Shown here: positions 36,841 through 50,256 of the stretch, piece after piece
How positions within the stretch are numbered: position 1 is the first letter of the stretch
Layout of the letters: each line of letters begins with the position of its first letter
Assembly: GCA_033297075.1 (NCBI GenBank)
Contig: MU858048.1
Coordinates: 742,514 to 806,513, forward strand
Direction: 5' to 3'
DNA: 64,000 nucleotides
From: Rhypophila decipiens
Taxonomy: Eukaryota > Ascomycota > Sordariomycetes > Sordariales > Naviculisporaceae
The notes under the pieces: generated by a model
What the model saw: the letters and a program-made list of their open reading frames with translations, nothing else
The model's database searches: none
What the model was told of the DNA's origin: nothing
Translations under genes and position numbers: made by a program

Positions 36841-37430
36841 GCTGATTGTTCCCCGCCGTGGTAAACTATAGTTCCGTTCAGAAATGATTCTGCATATGCG
36901 TAAAGAAAATAATTATGGAATGGGAATGGGAGTTCTGTTGACGATAGATGTTGCAAAGCAGCGGAATAATGTCATAACAAAGCACTGGTTGAATACAACG
37001 ATTGGGGGCGGTTTGCGGCTCCGTTTCCAAGCAACGGTACAAATAAGGTTTCCGGGGCAGGCAAGGGCGCCAGGGGTTGCTTCAGCCACGTCCCGACCCA
37101 AGCGTCGCGCATCAAGTGTCACTGCACTTGCCGAGCTTCGATCCATGCACTGTGGCCTTGCGGTCCGATCTCGACGACATCTGACTTCAACTTCAGACCT
37201 CCGGGGAGGTAGCTGCCGGCTCGGCCTTCCCAATACGCGACTCAATTCCACAGCCACATCCATTTTTGCAGCACAACGAGCAGAAAGGTCGCCAGCACTG
37301 TATATCCGTAATGAAGGGCTAATCGGCCTGCAACCCACCGAAAGGTTGTTACGATTCTGTTCCATGTAACTCGGAATAACACCTACCGATTCCCGCACCT
37401 CGCTCCACATCGACCACTGCCCGAGAGATC
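36841..37430. promoter_or_regulatory. Divergent promoter region RAI1 / SEC8
   Basis: The 590 bp between two outward-facing start codons hold both promoters. Open frames on both strands here overlap each other and show no known domain. Confidence 0.5.
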
Positions 37431-40400
37431 ATGTCCCGAAACCGACCGTACCGCAACGGTACGTATGGCAACCTTGGCCGCGATGACGACTACGATCCGT
37501 TTGGTGAAGGCTATGGAAGCGATCGTTACGGCTCTTCACAACCGGATGAGAGCAGAGGCAGCAATCGCTATGCGGCCTCACAGTTTTCGACGAGCTCGCG
37601 CGGCCCTCCGCCATCTCGAAGCGCAAACGCAAGCGCAAACTTGAGTCCAAATGTGCCGCCGCCCAGATCTGCCCAGCGGGGCTCCGAGACGAATGCCGAG
37701 CGCGAGATTGGCAAGGTCCTCGAGCATGTCAAGCGCGAGTGGCCGGCCATGGTTGAGAATGATTGTGTGCCCGTCCAGCTCGCCTTGCAGCTTCTAGACA
37801 CCAGCTCTGTCGGTCGCGCCCACGAGTATCGCAACTTCCAAAGGTCACACCAATACCTGCAGGACTCGCTCAAGAACATCGTCCATGACTATCACCAGGG
37901 TTTCAACAGCTCTATTGGCACATTCCACAAGATCCAGGACAGCATCCAGACATCGCAGAAGAAGGTGCGTGCCTTGAAGGAGTCGCTGGCCGCGTCCAAG
38001 GCAGCTCTCTGTACTACGGACCCAGAGTTGAAGAAGATGCACGCTACGTCGCGCATGTATGATAAAGTACTGCAGACGTTGAATGAGGTGGATGAGCTCC
38101 GAACCGTTCCGGACCAGCTTGAGGCCAGAATATCCGAGAAGCGCTTTCTTACTGCGGTGGAGGTGCTGCAGAATGCGCTCCGAAGGCTGAGGAAACCCGA
38201 GTTGGACGAGATTGGTGCTCTTTCCGACCTGAGGAGCTACCTGGCAAATCAAGAGACTGCTTTGATGGATATATTGGTTGAGGAGCTCCATGAGCACCTT
38301 TACCTCAAATCCCCATACTGCCAGGACCGATGGCAGAATCTAGCCAAGAACCAAGGCATCTTCAATGATGTTCTTGCAGAGGCGCAAGCCTTGTCGCCTT
38401 TCCATGTCATCCTGGCTTCTATTGATTGGGAAAGGTCGGCCGCCGAAGACCCACAGAAAAACCCCGAGGCCGACACCTTTTCCTACATTACCCTGGTGGT
38501 CGAATCGCTGAACAAGCTGGGAAGGCTGGAGGCAGCTGTCGATATGCTGAAGCAGAGACTCCCGGTTGAGCTCTTTACAGTGGTTAACGAAACCATCAAC
38601 GACGTGGACCAGAAGCACCCCAGCTCCTTGAGGGGCGGGCCCTCGGGGTCTCACGGACTTCATATGTATGGCCATCGTGAAACGCAGATGAGGGCCGACG
38701 TAATTTACGACTTGCTGTGGACGCTGTACGGAAAGTTCGAAGCCATCGCTGAGGGTCATCGCGTTTTCCATGAGGCGATCAAAGCATTGATCCGGCGTGA
38801 AGGCGCAGGCAACAATAGTGCTCTCCTTGGTAGTTTCAAGGAGCTATGGAACCTGTACCAGAACGAGATCCGATCTCTGTTGCACAATTACGTTACGACG
38901 GATGCAGATGTCTACCAGTTCAGGTCCACCCCCAGGCCAGGAATGGGGCTAAATGGCAGGTCGGATGCCGCGCGGGATCATCTCTTCAAATTCTCAGAGG
39001 TTGACGCAAAGTCGCCCGAGATGGCAACGGAATACGAGGCTCTGGATAGCATCATCCGAGCCGCCGTGCCTGGCTTGACCTCCAATACCCGAAAAGGAGA
39101 CAACAAGAAGGGCTCTCTGGCCGTCCCACGCTCGGAGCCCGTGACAGCCAGGAAAAGCACGGGCCCTGCATATGGCAGCAGCCAGCCCTCTGGGACATAC
39201 AAGTCTCTGGTCGAGCCCAGCGTGTTCAACATGAGCCTGCTTCTGCCTCCCACTCTAGTCTTTTTGCAGCGGCTCAAGAACATTGTGCCCCCTGGGTCTG
39301 ACCTCGCGACGAGCACTCTGACGTCGTTCCTCGATAACTTCCTGGTCAACGTCTTCCAGCCGCAGCTCGACGAGACTCTAGGAAAGCTGAGCGATGCTGT
39401 CTTTGGGGAAGCGGATGCTTTCCAACAAGATGCAGACTGGAGCCACGTCGCTCGAAGACCCATCTTCAAGGGCACGACAGCTTTCTTCACAGTCGTAACC
39501 GCCTTCTGTAGAATGCTGGGAACGATCCCCCATGACCAGGCCTTGAGCTCGCTCATCATCACACAGATGCTCAGATACTATGACAGATGTTTCAGTTGGT
39601 ACAAGGCGCTGGTCACCAAGACGCAGGAAGAGGCATCGGATGCTCAGCCGTTGCGCGCGTCTGCTGTGCTCGCGCTTGAACCAAGCGACCTTCACGACAT
39701 AATGCAGAGTCTCTGGAAAGCAGACTCTCCCGATCTCGAAATGCTGAAGAACGAGGTCGGTATGCTCACCAGCTATACTGACGAGAACAAGCTCCAAGTC
39801 AGCGACATCATTCAGGACCGGGATACCATCAAGTCTCTATGCCTGTTATATACGAGCATGAAGTGGCTCTCAGTCAAAGTGCTGGGACTACGACACATTA
39901 CAAGAAACGAAGCCGACTCATCGCGGTCGAGCCTGCCGAAACCGGAAAAGAGGCGGTGGACGCTGCTCAATGACCCTAGCAAGGCGACAGCGGAGGAAGG
40001 CCCGGTGTATCTCCCCATGACACAAGAGACGGTGCAGTATGTTTTCCCGATTCTAATTCCCATATCCAAGACCACCACAACTAACAAACATTCAGATCAT
40101 TCGACAGTATCCTATCCTCCTACGAGGAACTAGCCTCCACCTCCCTCAGAACCCTGCACATTGAAGTCCGCTGCAGAATCATTCAATCCCTCCAAACAGC
40201 CCTCTCGCCCGAAACAGCACCTTACCTCCTAGAGCAGGAAGTAACCGAGCCCGACCCAGAAATTCTATCGCTCAACGGCGAGATGGTAGCCTACGACGAA
40301 ATCACCACGCGCTTCTTGCGCGAAAAAGAAGTCGCTTTCATTCGGACCGGTTTAGGACTACTGATCAATAGCTACCTCATCCGTAAGGCCTCCACGACAG

Positions 40401-40786
40401 CGCCGATGAACGCCAAGGGGTGCAGTCGTATGCAGCTCAACATCTTGGTGCTTCAGCAGAATCTGAAAAATATCGAGAGCGGCGTGGATTTGGTCAGAGC
40501 GGCGAACTATTTTGAATTGTTTGATTTGGCGGTCAGGCCGGATCAGGGGGTGCAGGCTATTGTTGACAAGGCTAAAGCTGATGCCCAGGAGCAGGAAGAA
40601 GGAGATGGCGATGAGAGCGGCGCTGGGAACAATAACAAGTTTACATATGATGAGCTCAAGGCGCTTGTTGAGCTGATTTATAGCGAACGACTGGCTGATG
40701 CTGAGAGGGGTGTTGCTGGGGCTGCTAGACGGCAGATGGCCGATACGCTGCTTAGTTTGAGTGAGGCTATGTGGCAGGTTTCATAG
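37431..40786 (+). CDS. SEC8: Exocyst complex subunit SEC8
   Basis: The exons are 37431-40036 and 40096-40786, giving 1098 residues. SEC8 is one of the eight exocyst subunits that tether secretory vesicles to the plasma membrane at hyphal tips and septa. After a disordered Gly/Ser/Arg-rich head of about 85 residues comes the SEC8 N-terminal domain (about residues 90-230). It begins EIGKVLEHVKREWPAMVEND and has long coiled-coil-like helices (SSIGTFHKIQDSIQTSQKKV; MYDKVLQTLNEVDELR). The rest is the helical CATCHR-type body. A short acidic Glu/Gly-rich insertion (QEQEEGDGDESG) sits near the C-terminus. The one intron, 59 nt, has donor GTATGT and a CTAAC branch point; splicing rebuilds TVQSFDSILSSYEEL. 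The gene is in tandem with FES1. Confidence 0.95.
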
Positions 40787-41442
40787 ATACTGGGCTACTT
40801 GATGGATGGGATTTGATGATTATAATGGACGTATCTTGGGTACTTTTATTAACTTTCTTACGTTGCCCGTTTCCCCAAGAGGTTGTTTGTCGTGATGTCG
40901 CTCAATTTGTAGATAGTCGTATTTACATGTTGTTTAGTGCATTTACGGATGGCATTAAACAAAGAAAACATAAATGCAGAGCCTGGTTCATATTAATCCA
41001 ATATATAAATCAATCTCAGTTGGAGGGATGCAAAAATGTCATCAAATCATCTGCATGGAGGAGGTACGTACCGAGTCTTTCATCCAATCTTGCTGCGCTA
41101 AACCATATTGGGATAGAAGCCTCATGAACGTTCGCGAATTCTCATGCCGCTGGATTGGAAAGCCACACAGCCAGCCCACTTGGAACCGTTGCGACCTGAG
41201 ATGAAAAAACTTCGAAACGGAAAGTTTAAAGCATTGATTCCTTTCGCTACTTAATTCTCTTTACTGCACGCCTGCTCAGTTTTCCTTTCTTTCTACTTCC
41301 CAAAAAAATACTGAAAGTTGGTCGACCAACCAGAGGCGCAAACTTTTACCCCTCCAAACAAACAGCAAGGAGAACAAAAAAAAAGCTACCCCTCCAAAAC
41401 AAAGTCCCATCAAACACCACCAGCAACAAGCACAAGACCACC
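40787..41442. other. Intergenic SEC8 / FES1
   Basis: The 656 bp hold the SEC8 3' end and the FES1 promoter. The last 100 bases before the FES1 start are A/C-rich leader-like sequence. No gene is seen. Confidence 0.5.
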
Positions 41443-42198
41443 ATGGACAAGAACCTCAACAGCCTGCTCAAATGGAGCATAGAGCACACAGCCCCCTCAG
41501 CGCACCAAACAACCGACATCCGCGCAGCCGATGAGACCGCCTCTCCCTCTGCCGAGCAAGCTGCTGCTCCCACAACCAGCGGTGATCCCTCGGCCCCTTC
41601 AGGCGGCGGCGCAACCCACCGACCCATCGATCCCGCCGTCCTAGACGCGCTCTTCGGCGGGCCTTCGGAAGCAGACCTAATGAAAGCCGCCATCGAGGTA
41701 ATCACCTCGCCGGCCTCCGAAAACGTGCCGCTCGAACAAAAGCTCATAGCATTCGACAACCTCGAGCAACTGATCGAATCGCTCGACAACGCGAATAACC
41801 TCGAGCCGCTGGCGCTCTGGTCGCCCCTGCTGAGTGTGCTTGAGCATGAAGAAGCCGAGCTGCGCAAGATGGCGGCCTGGTGTGTCGGCACTGCTGTGCA
41901 GAACAACGTCAAGACCCAGGAGCGCTTGCTGGCGATGGGGCAGCTGGGCTTGCCTAAGTTGGTTGAGCTTGCGGTGAAGGGGGATGAGACGGAGGGGGTG
42001 AGGAGGAAGGCGGTTTATGCGCTTAGTTCGGCCGTGAGGAATTACCAGCCTGCGCTGGATGTTGTGCTTGAGGAGCTGGCTAGGCTTGGCGTTGAGGGGC
42101 ATGAGGGGGGGAAGAAGCAGGAGGTCGAGGCTACGGATATGAATGCTGTTGATGAGGTTATTGGGCGGTTGAAGAAGGCTATTCAGGGGGCGAAATAG
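41443..42198 (+). CDS. FES1: Hsp70 nucleotide exchange factor FES1
   Basis: A single exon encodes 251 residues. FES1 is the cytosolic armadillo-type exchange factor that releases ADP from Hsp70, the HspBP1 relative in fungi. The protein starts with the family signature MDKNLNSLLKWSIEHT. A low-complexity Ala/Pro/Ser linker (about residues 28-60) follows. Then come the PAVLDALFGGPSEADLMKAA helix and armadillo repeats (EQKLIAFDNLEQLIESLDNA; LRKMAAWCVGTAVQNNVKTQ; VRRKAVYALSSAVRNYQPAL). The end is basic (RLKKAIQGAK). Its length fits the fungal family (about 210-290 residues). No intron is needed. Confidence 0.95.
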   Translation: MDKNLNSLLKWSIEHTAPSAHQTTDIRAADETASPSAEQAAAPTTSGDPSAPSGGGATHRPIDPAVLDALFGGPSEADLMKAAIEVITSPASENVPLEQKLIAFDNLEQLIESLDNANNLEPLALWSPLLSVLEHEEAELRKMAAWCVGTAVQNNVKTQERLLAMGQLGLPKLVELAVKGDETEGVRRKAVYALSSAVRNYQPALDVVLEELARLGVEGHEGGKKQEVEATDMNAVDEVIGRLKKAIQGAK

Positions 42199-44985
42199 GG
42201 GGTTTGCTCTCTGATGATGCTACGAATCGGTTGTTTGTTCATGTCTATCTACTGCATCACTCGGCGTTCCGGGCTTGGGTTTATCTTTCGTCGCTCAGTT
42301 CACTTTCTGAGAAGAACGATAGGATCTACGTGTTTTAGGGAAAGGAGATCTGGGACCTTGGGTTAAAGGGTAGAAATGAAGTGGAAATAAAAGGCTGCCG
42401 ACCAAGAGCTGTCGACCTTTGTTGCTCGTCATGTTTACCTCCTTGTCGTTTCATCGATATTGAAATGCCGGTGTCATATTCCGCACCTAAATTTCCTTCC
42501 TCTGCAAGTATAATACAGCAGCTTCTAAATGCTTGTGGTTCTTTCTCTGCCAGCATAGCTCGCTGACTATCCATAATCAATCTACAATCAGACGATAGTA
42601 CCAAAAGTCTCGAAGTCGTGAGGCTGATATAGGCTGATATCATCTTGTCGATATCAACCTTCGTATTCGTGTTCAGCTGTGATCCTTCAAGCCTGACGAC
42701 AGCTGCAAAGTCACGTGATGCTGCTTATCTTCAACAAATCCCCGATCAGATGCGAGATGGAATTGCAGAATCCATTTCATTTGCTGCGAGATTTGCCTGC
42801 CCCAACAGTTTCCTCATCTCATTTCTTGTGTGGTCTGTGCGCGCGATTAACCCCTCCACACCGCACAACAGAATTACCCCACTCTGCCCCTCGTTGTGGC
42901 TGTTCATGCAAAAAATCCGAGTGACAAACTCGCGGGGTTTGGGTAAAGGAATTGAAGATAACTTCATATTAGCTCCCGGAAAGGAGCTTAACTTCCAAAT
43001 ACACCTTGATCATCGGTCATTTGATAATACCTGGTGGAGCGGCCAGTCCGAAGAGGATGGCTCCGGGTATGCAGCGGCAGTATGGCGTCTGCCCAGCCTA
43101 CCTGCCTGCGTCATCTACTCCAACGAAGGAACGGACGAGGCCGATGCCTTCTCCGATAAACGCAGGAATGGATATTGCTTGCTTCTAGAAACGACGTCTT
43201 CTCCTAGGTGAAGGTCCCGGAAGGATTAATATCACTGCCTGCCGAAGCCGCGTACTGTCAACAGCGCCCCCCGTCAGCCACACGAGGAACTCCGTACCAG
43301 GCGGAATTCCACTTGACGCGGAGGTTATGTTTGACCGACTGCAAGCAAAGTGGACTAGGTTCTCGCGGGGAAAAGAGGCATCCTCGGTAGCATCAGGAGT
43401 GGCGTTAACGTCGGGTATTATAGCGTATGGGAGTCGTTGCTTGTGGAGAGAAAACGTTTCGAACTTTTGAGGATTTTCTTTCAAAGTCCACCTGTAACAC
43501 CACCACCAACCGGCATGGAAGAGTTTCGGGTTCGGCCCGGAGAGCGGGGTGACGAATAACTGACAGCAGGCAAAGGATATGAATAAATATCATATCAGAA
43601 TTGCCTGCTTGGCGTGTTATCGCAGTCTCGTGGACTCTTGAATGAATTCTGGGGCAAAAAGGTATACGTCAGCCCGGGATAGGCTCACCATCATGATAGT
43701 CCCGACGGGCGACCCTGTGTCATTCAAGTGGGACGGAGATAGAGGCCTGGACGTGTCAGCACCCACGCAACTGGCGGCAAGAAGGACCGAAAGTTGTTCA
43801 TGATGGTTTTGCCTGTGATTCTTGCTGTCTGAAATCGAATACGTAGACTGATTCCGCGGTTGTGGATCGGTATCACGAGGGTTCTCGGTTGCGTTTTCCC
43901 AAGGCGGCGACTATGGGAGCTGAAATTTCAATGAGAGTAATCGAGCTGGGAAACGTTGGAATCCGAACGAGTCTCGTTCAGCTCCTGTCGCCGTTGAGGT
44001 GCCGTTTTTATACACACAACTGCCATATCAATCGTAAGATGCTGTGAAATGAGGTCGGCTGCACTTTTGGATAAATAAGTCAAACTGTGAATAGGGCCCG
44101 CCGTGAATAGGGGATCCCAGCCACATGTTGTGACAAATGGAAGCGAGGTTCTTCTTTCCTGGCGCTCCTGCAGCAGTCTCGTTAGTAAGGGGATTGATGC
44201 CAAATGTGTTAAAACGGCAAGAAGATCCTGGTTTCTCCCCAAATTAGGCGGTCTCGCCTTGCCCACCGCGCCGTCCTTAGTCCGCATTTCGGGGACTCTG
44301 GGCAAGATCCACCGGCCCACGGCCGGGTGAGGAGCCTGCCTACGATGAGGGTCTAAGTGGCCCATGCTCCATGTCCCTTTTCTTGACTGGGGACGAGAAA
44401 GAGGGGGGAAATTCGCTGCCCGCCAGACTGATCAACACAGGCAAGAGTGGGCAAGAGCAGCTGCAATCTCAACTTTCCAGTGGCAGCAAATGTCCAGTGG
44501 CCCACTCTCCTTTGATAGACAATAGACAGTACCCAATTATACCCACAATTCTCTCCTGGCGGTCCTGGCAGCGGCTGCCATTTACGTTTGTGACATCGTT
44601 GCAGCTTGTTGCAGACAGTGTGCGTGTGTGTGTGGTGTGGTGGGTGGTGCACTGCCCAGCCTTCCGTCCTGTCCCCCAGTCGGCCAGTCCTGGTCCAGAG
44701 CCTGAGGTTCCTCGCACTTCCTTCTTCCAAGTTCCCCCCCTCAAATCCACCCACTCCCACGTCGACCCAAAAGCTGACTTGACCTTAAATTTACCTCCCC
44801 TTTCCAACCTCCCGCGAACAACCACCAAATTTTTGTCTCTTGATCCGTCTAGGCACATTAATCCATCAACCTTCTGCTCTGTCGATCCGGGAATCGCACG
44901 AGCTAGTTATTATCTTCTTGATCTCCATTTTACAATACACCGTTTGTCCATTTTCTCCCAACACAAACCGCTCTAATCTATCACA
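42199..44985. other. Intergenic FES1 / actin, including the actin promoter
   Basis: The 2.8 kb have no supportable gene. A 188-codon + frame (42645-43211) opens with TTG and carries no recognisable domain, so I do not call it. From about 44690 to 44985 the top strand is strongly C/T-rich with few G, the usual leader of a very highly expressed fungal gene; this is probably the actin promoter and 5' untranslated region. Confidence 0.5.
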
Positions 44986-46617
<1,632 letters not shown>

Positions 46618-47402
46618 GGTGGGTACACTGTGACATGTTTCTTGGAGGTTTTGGCGGTTGGCTGACCATGTTTCCAACAGCGTCTCCTAGCTAGACTCAT
46701 CTTTAGCCGTTCTGAGCAGCCACCGATTCCAAGCGTATCAGTCACGTCCGGGAACATGATGGTATCGCGCATGTGTCCCGATCAGGTTCCATATTTACGA
46801 AAAGTTTTGACTCTGGTAAATGGATTGGTGGGGGCATCTATTGTTCACATGAAGGACATGGTGGGAGCCATTATGTTACCCACCTAGCGGGCGGGATGGC
46901 GGGATTTGGGGAATCAGCGGCGAGGGCCATGTTTATGCGAGGTTGATGCATACACTTTTCATTACCATTCTTTTTTCTTGCAGCAAACTTGATCAGGTTA
47001 TGTTTGATGAAGACCCTTTTTCCAGAGGCAGAGTGAGTGCTTTTCTGTTTGGTGCTAGAAAGTAAAGGCCTTAAAAAGAGTTGCTATTCGTCTTGGAAAT
47101 GAACTTGCAAGGCACTGTAGGCTTCTCTTTGAAGGTGTATGTAAATCATTTGACGTCCAGTTGAGTTCCCAGAGGACGATACCAAGGTCTGTGAAATTCC
47201 CCATGGCTCGTCGAAGATCGTTTGAGACTCCTGAGATGCCATCTCATCCCCTTTCCCGCCGACCCCGGGCTCGTTGTGTATATTGTCTATATAATGGGTC
47301 TTGTGTCATAGCCAAACATCGTTGAACTGAATGACTGGTGGGTATACATGGGCTTATATGTCTTCGTCTTCGACTTTACAGCATGTCTCATCTCCCTTGG
47401 CC
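46618..47402. other. Actin 3' region, with a probable 3'-UTR intron
   Basis: One base after the actin TAA, a GTGGGT donor (46619) pairs with a CTGAC branch-like site and a CAACAG acceptor ending at 46680, a 62-nt intron-like unit in the 3' untranslated region. The remaining 700 bp hold the 3' ends of actin and of the converging RSO55-type gene. No other gene is seen. Confidence 0.45.
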
Positions 47403-48191
47403 CTAGGATTTTGTTGACATCTCTGGTTCCCGTGATGGTGGTTCTGATTGCTGATTGAACGGTTCCCCCTTATTTTGTATTTCAATGTCTGGTTTTGCTT
47501 CCACTTCTCCTTTATCATTGTCTTGTTGTGCTGGTGCAGCAGCAGAATCAGCAGCAGCAGTTCCTTTCTCCTTCTCCTCAGCCAGCTTCTTGTACTTTCT
47601 CCTGCTCTTCTTGGCCGCGCTGTCGGCCTTTTTCTTCTTGTGGTCGCCTACTATGGCCCACCGGGACTGGTCGCCGTTGTGGAGGATATCGAGCCTTTGG
47701 GCGAGGAGGTTCCGTGCTATCTTCCGGTTCTGGTCGCGCGAGCGGGTTTCTTGGCATTTTACTACTATACCGGTGGGGATGTGCTTTAGTTGGACTGCTG
47801 AGTTTGTTTTGTTCTTTTTATATGGAAAAATAGGTTAGTAAGGTACCGGCAGGCAGATGAGGAGGATAGGAGAAGCCCAACGACATATAGAAAGGAGAGG
47901 AGATGGTCCAGAAAAGATACCTACAATCTTTTGCCCTCCCGGGCCGCTGCCCTTGAGGAAGGACTCTTCTATTTCCGAGTCGGGCGGAGGTTTGGGCCGG
48001 GAGGGCATCTGTTTCCGGGAGGCACGGAGGGCATTATTTGTTGTAAACGGAGCGGCAGCAGCTGGTACGAGTAAGAGCCTTGGGTCTCTCGAGGTAAGTG
48101 GTGGTGATATCCTCCTGGCCGTGAGTCTTGTTGCGACTGCGCCTGTGTTGTTGCAGCGACATGCAAAGCCAATCGCTCGGGGCAGCGCCAT
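47403..48191 (-). CDS. RSO55: Mitochondrial release-factor-like GGQ protein (RSO55/MTRFR type)
   Basis: The exons are 48191-47925 and 47813-47403, giving 225 residues. The first 60 or so residues are Arg/Ala/Thr-rich with no acidic run until a single Asp, typical of a mitochondrial presequence. The catalytic domain follows: [20 protein letters not shown], with GGQ just before the intron, then [20 protein letters not shown] and [20 protein letters not shown]. The tail is Lys-rich ([20 protein letters not shown]), then a low-complexity Ala/Gln/Glu end. GGQ with no stop-codon-reading domain matches the small peptidyl-tRNA hydrolases that rescue stalled mitochondrial ribosomes (yeast RSO55, fission yeast pth4, human MTRFR). 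ICT1 is the other small GGQ family, but the sequence context fits RSO55 better. It is divergent from the gene at 48853. Confidence 0.87.
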
Positions 48192-48852
48192 TTTCTCTTT
48201 TTGTTTCTGACCCTTATTCCGTTGCAGAGGTATAATTTGGACTCCAGTGTCTCGAAAGTTGTCTGGCTCTTCTGTCGATATCTCGTACGGAGGTCGGTAA
48301 CTCTGAGCGTTCGCCGTTGTCAGGACCAGAGAGGTTCGCAGAAAGCACCTGTGGGTCCCCTGTCAGCGCCATTCGCCAATTATAGCGCGGCTTTCCGCGA
48401 ACCAGCGCTGCCACTCCCGTTCATCCCGGCGATCCGGCAGGCTGGTCTCAGGGGTGTGTTGCAGTTGTCGTTCGTTGGTTTTCCCATCCGTAATCTAATC
48501 TTTTTCGATGAACACCACGCCCTTCACCAGCCCTCGTCCATCCTCACGACTTGCAAACAACAAGCGCAACTAAAATCTGTACATATACGCTCCTGTACTT
48601 GCGCGCGTCCTCTTTCCCGAGAAAAACTAGCAACAAAAACCTGTTTGGCGCAATCCCACCTCGTCCGAGCGAGCAACCCCTTTCCGCAAAAAAGAAAAAA
48701 GAAAGAACCCACCGTTCCACCGTCTTGACACAACGGATCAGGCGGATATAATCGACGTTCCCAGCTCGACTCTGTCTATCTCCTTTACTTGCAATAGCAA
48801 GAGGCCAAAATCACACCAGAAAATAAAATCACAAAACAAACACCGGCGCAAA
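48192..48852. promoter_or_regulatory. Divergent promoter region RSO55-type gene / SPT small-subunit-like gene
   Basis: The 661 bp lie between two outward-facing genes. The last 200 bases before 48853 are A/C-rich and G-poor, like a leader for the + strand gene. No coding frame of quality is visible. Confidence 0.5.
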
Positions 48853-49301
48853 ATGACCGGCCGCCTAGAATCCTTCAGCAAATGGCTGCAGCTCAAAATC
48901 TACCAGCTCGAGGTGACACTCAGCGTCTACATGTTTACGCCGAATGAGAAGTTCATCTTTTGTATGCCTGCCTCTCCTTCTACCGAGCTTCCATTCCCGT
49001 AGCGAAACCACCTACACCTGAACCACTGCTAACCATGTGAACAACAGACTCAATCCTCTTCCTCCTCTTCTCCCTAACCCTCATCGCCACGATCCTCTAT
49101 CTCCCACAACACGTACACTTCATCCTCGGCCGCGCGTGGTTCTACATGCACGGAGACGAGGTCTTTGCGCACCAGAGCCAGCTCGTCAAATCAGTTTTAC
49201 TACAAGGAAGCAGCGGGACGGCTACCGCCGCTGCTGCTGCGCAGGCGGTCCAGACTACGATTGCTGCTGCTGCTAAGGGGATTGTTAAGGGGGAGTTATA
49301 A
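48853..49301 (+). CDS. Small subunit of serine palmitoyltransferase-like membrane protein
   Basis: The exons are 48853-48961 and 49048-49301, giving 120 residues. The core (residues about 8-70) carries the pattern of the SPT_ssu-like family: KWLQLKIYQLEVTLSVYMFT, PNEKFIF, a hydrophobic membrane segment (YSILFLLFSLTLIATILYLP), then QHVHFILGRAWFYMHGDE. Members sit in the ER membrane and raise the activity of serine palmitoyltransferase, the first step of sphingolipid synthesis; the yeast counterpart is Tsc3. The last 35 residues are an Ala/Thr/Gln-rich helix-like tail that is not part of the core. The intron (86 nt) splits the Tyr codon just before the membrane segment. Assignment rests on pattern recall, not on a profile search. 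Confidence 0.85.
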
Positions 49302-50256
49302 CCAGTTTCTTCCTGAACCTGAGAGGAAATAAAACGTTGGATAGAGGCGGGAGGGCAAGGTTGAATCGGGTTTGATGAGCAAATGGCATGGACCCAACCG
49401 AGACCAAGTGCCCCATTCGAAGGCTGGCTATCTGGGAGCCGAATACCTTGCTGCTGCCGAATGAAGGATATACCTGCTGTGTTTCGTTCCGCGAGGAACA
49501 ACGTGTGGTACAGCTAAATCATATATACAACCTATACCTTTTTAATGCTAATAATGAATGGATGGATGGATGGGGTTGGTGATGGTTCTTCGAGCAGAGG
49601 GAGGAAGAAGGGCGTTTTGGATATTTAGTCACGGTATCTAGGCCTAGATTCAGCACAAAGGACATGCATGGCTAGTCTGGCAGAACTGTTGTTAAACATG
49701 AGATGTATATATGGAGCATAGGCGTTTATTTGATTTAGAATTGGATCCCCCCCAAGGTCGTCGTATTATTAGTCCTAGAGCCCGTGTCAGTCGTTGTCAG
49801 GGTAGCAACCTGTATCGTGAGAGTTCAAGCCATCCCCCCACTACCACCAAACCCTTTTCCCTCCTCCAAGAAGATATTATTATTACTTTAAACATAGGGG
49901 TACTAACAAAAGCCACAAAAAGCAAACCAGCCCCCGTAGCTCAGTTGTCTGAGCCCGGACTAGCCGGTACATAGTCGACTGTGGTAATCACAATGGACTT
50001 TATATGATGGAATTGGCAACCTTTTAATACCATCAAAAGACTTCAATGCTCTCGCCATCGAATTATGAGCCGACAGCCAAAGAAAGTGATATATAGACGG
50101 CTCTAATGATGGTACAGAACAATGTCGGCTTGTATAAACAGGGTAGAAAATCCAAACACAATGGTTTATATGTTGTAGTATTACATCAGGAGAGCCAGCC
50201 GCTCCCCTCCTTCATCCTCGCCCATGTGTGGTGGTCATACAGTCACCCGCCTGGAT
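49302..50256. other. Convergent 3' region, SPT small-subunit-like gene / MRPL7
   Basis: No gene is seen. GGAT units (about 49556-49574) form a short repeat. At 49930-49970 there is a tRNA-like 5' half with a D-arm but no T-arm, discussed separately. Confidence 0.5.

Noticed and set aside
36884..37410. 161- and 165-codon frames on opposite strands between RAI1 and SEC8
   Set aside because: They overlap each other, show no domain and lie in the divergent promoter.
42645..43211. 188-codon + frame between FES1 and actin
   Set aside because: It begins with TTG, has no recognised domain, and neither codon pattern nor splicing supports it.
47455..47838. + strand frames opposite the RSO55-type gene
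   Set aside because: The minus strand has the GGQ domain and a continuous conserved protein; the + frames are shadows.
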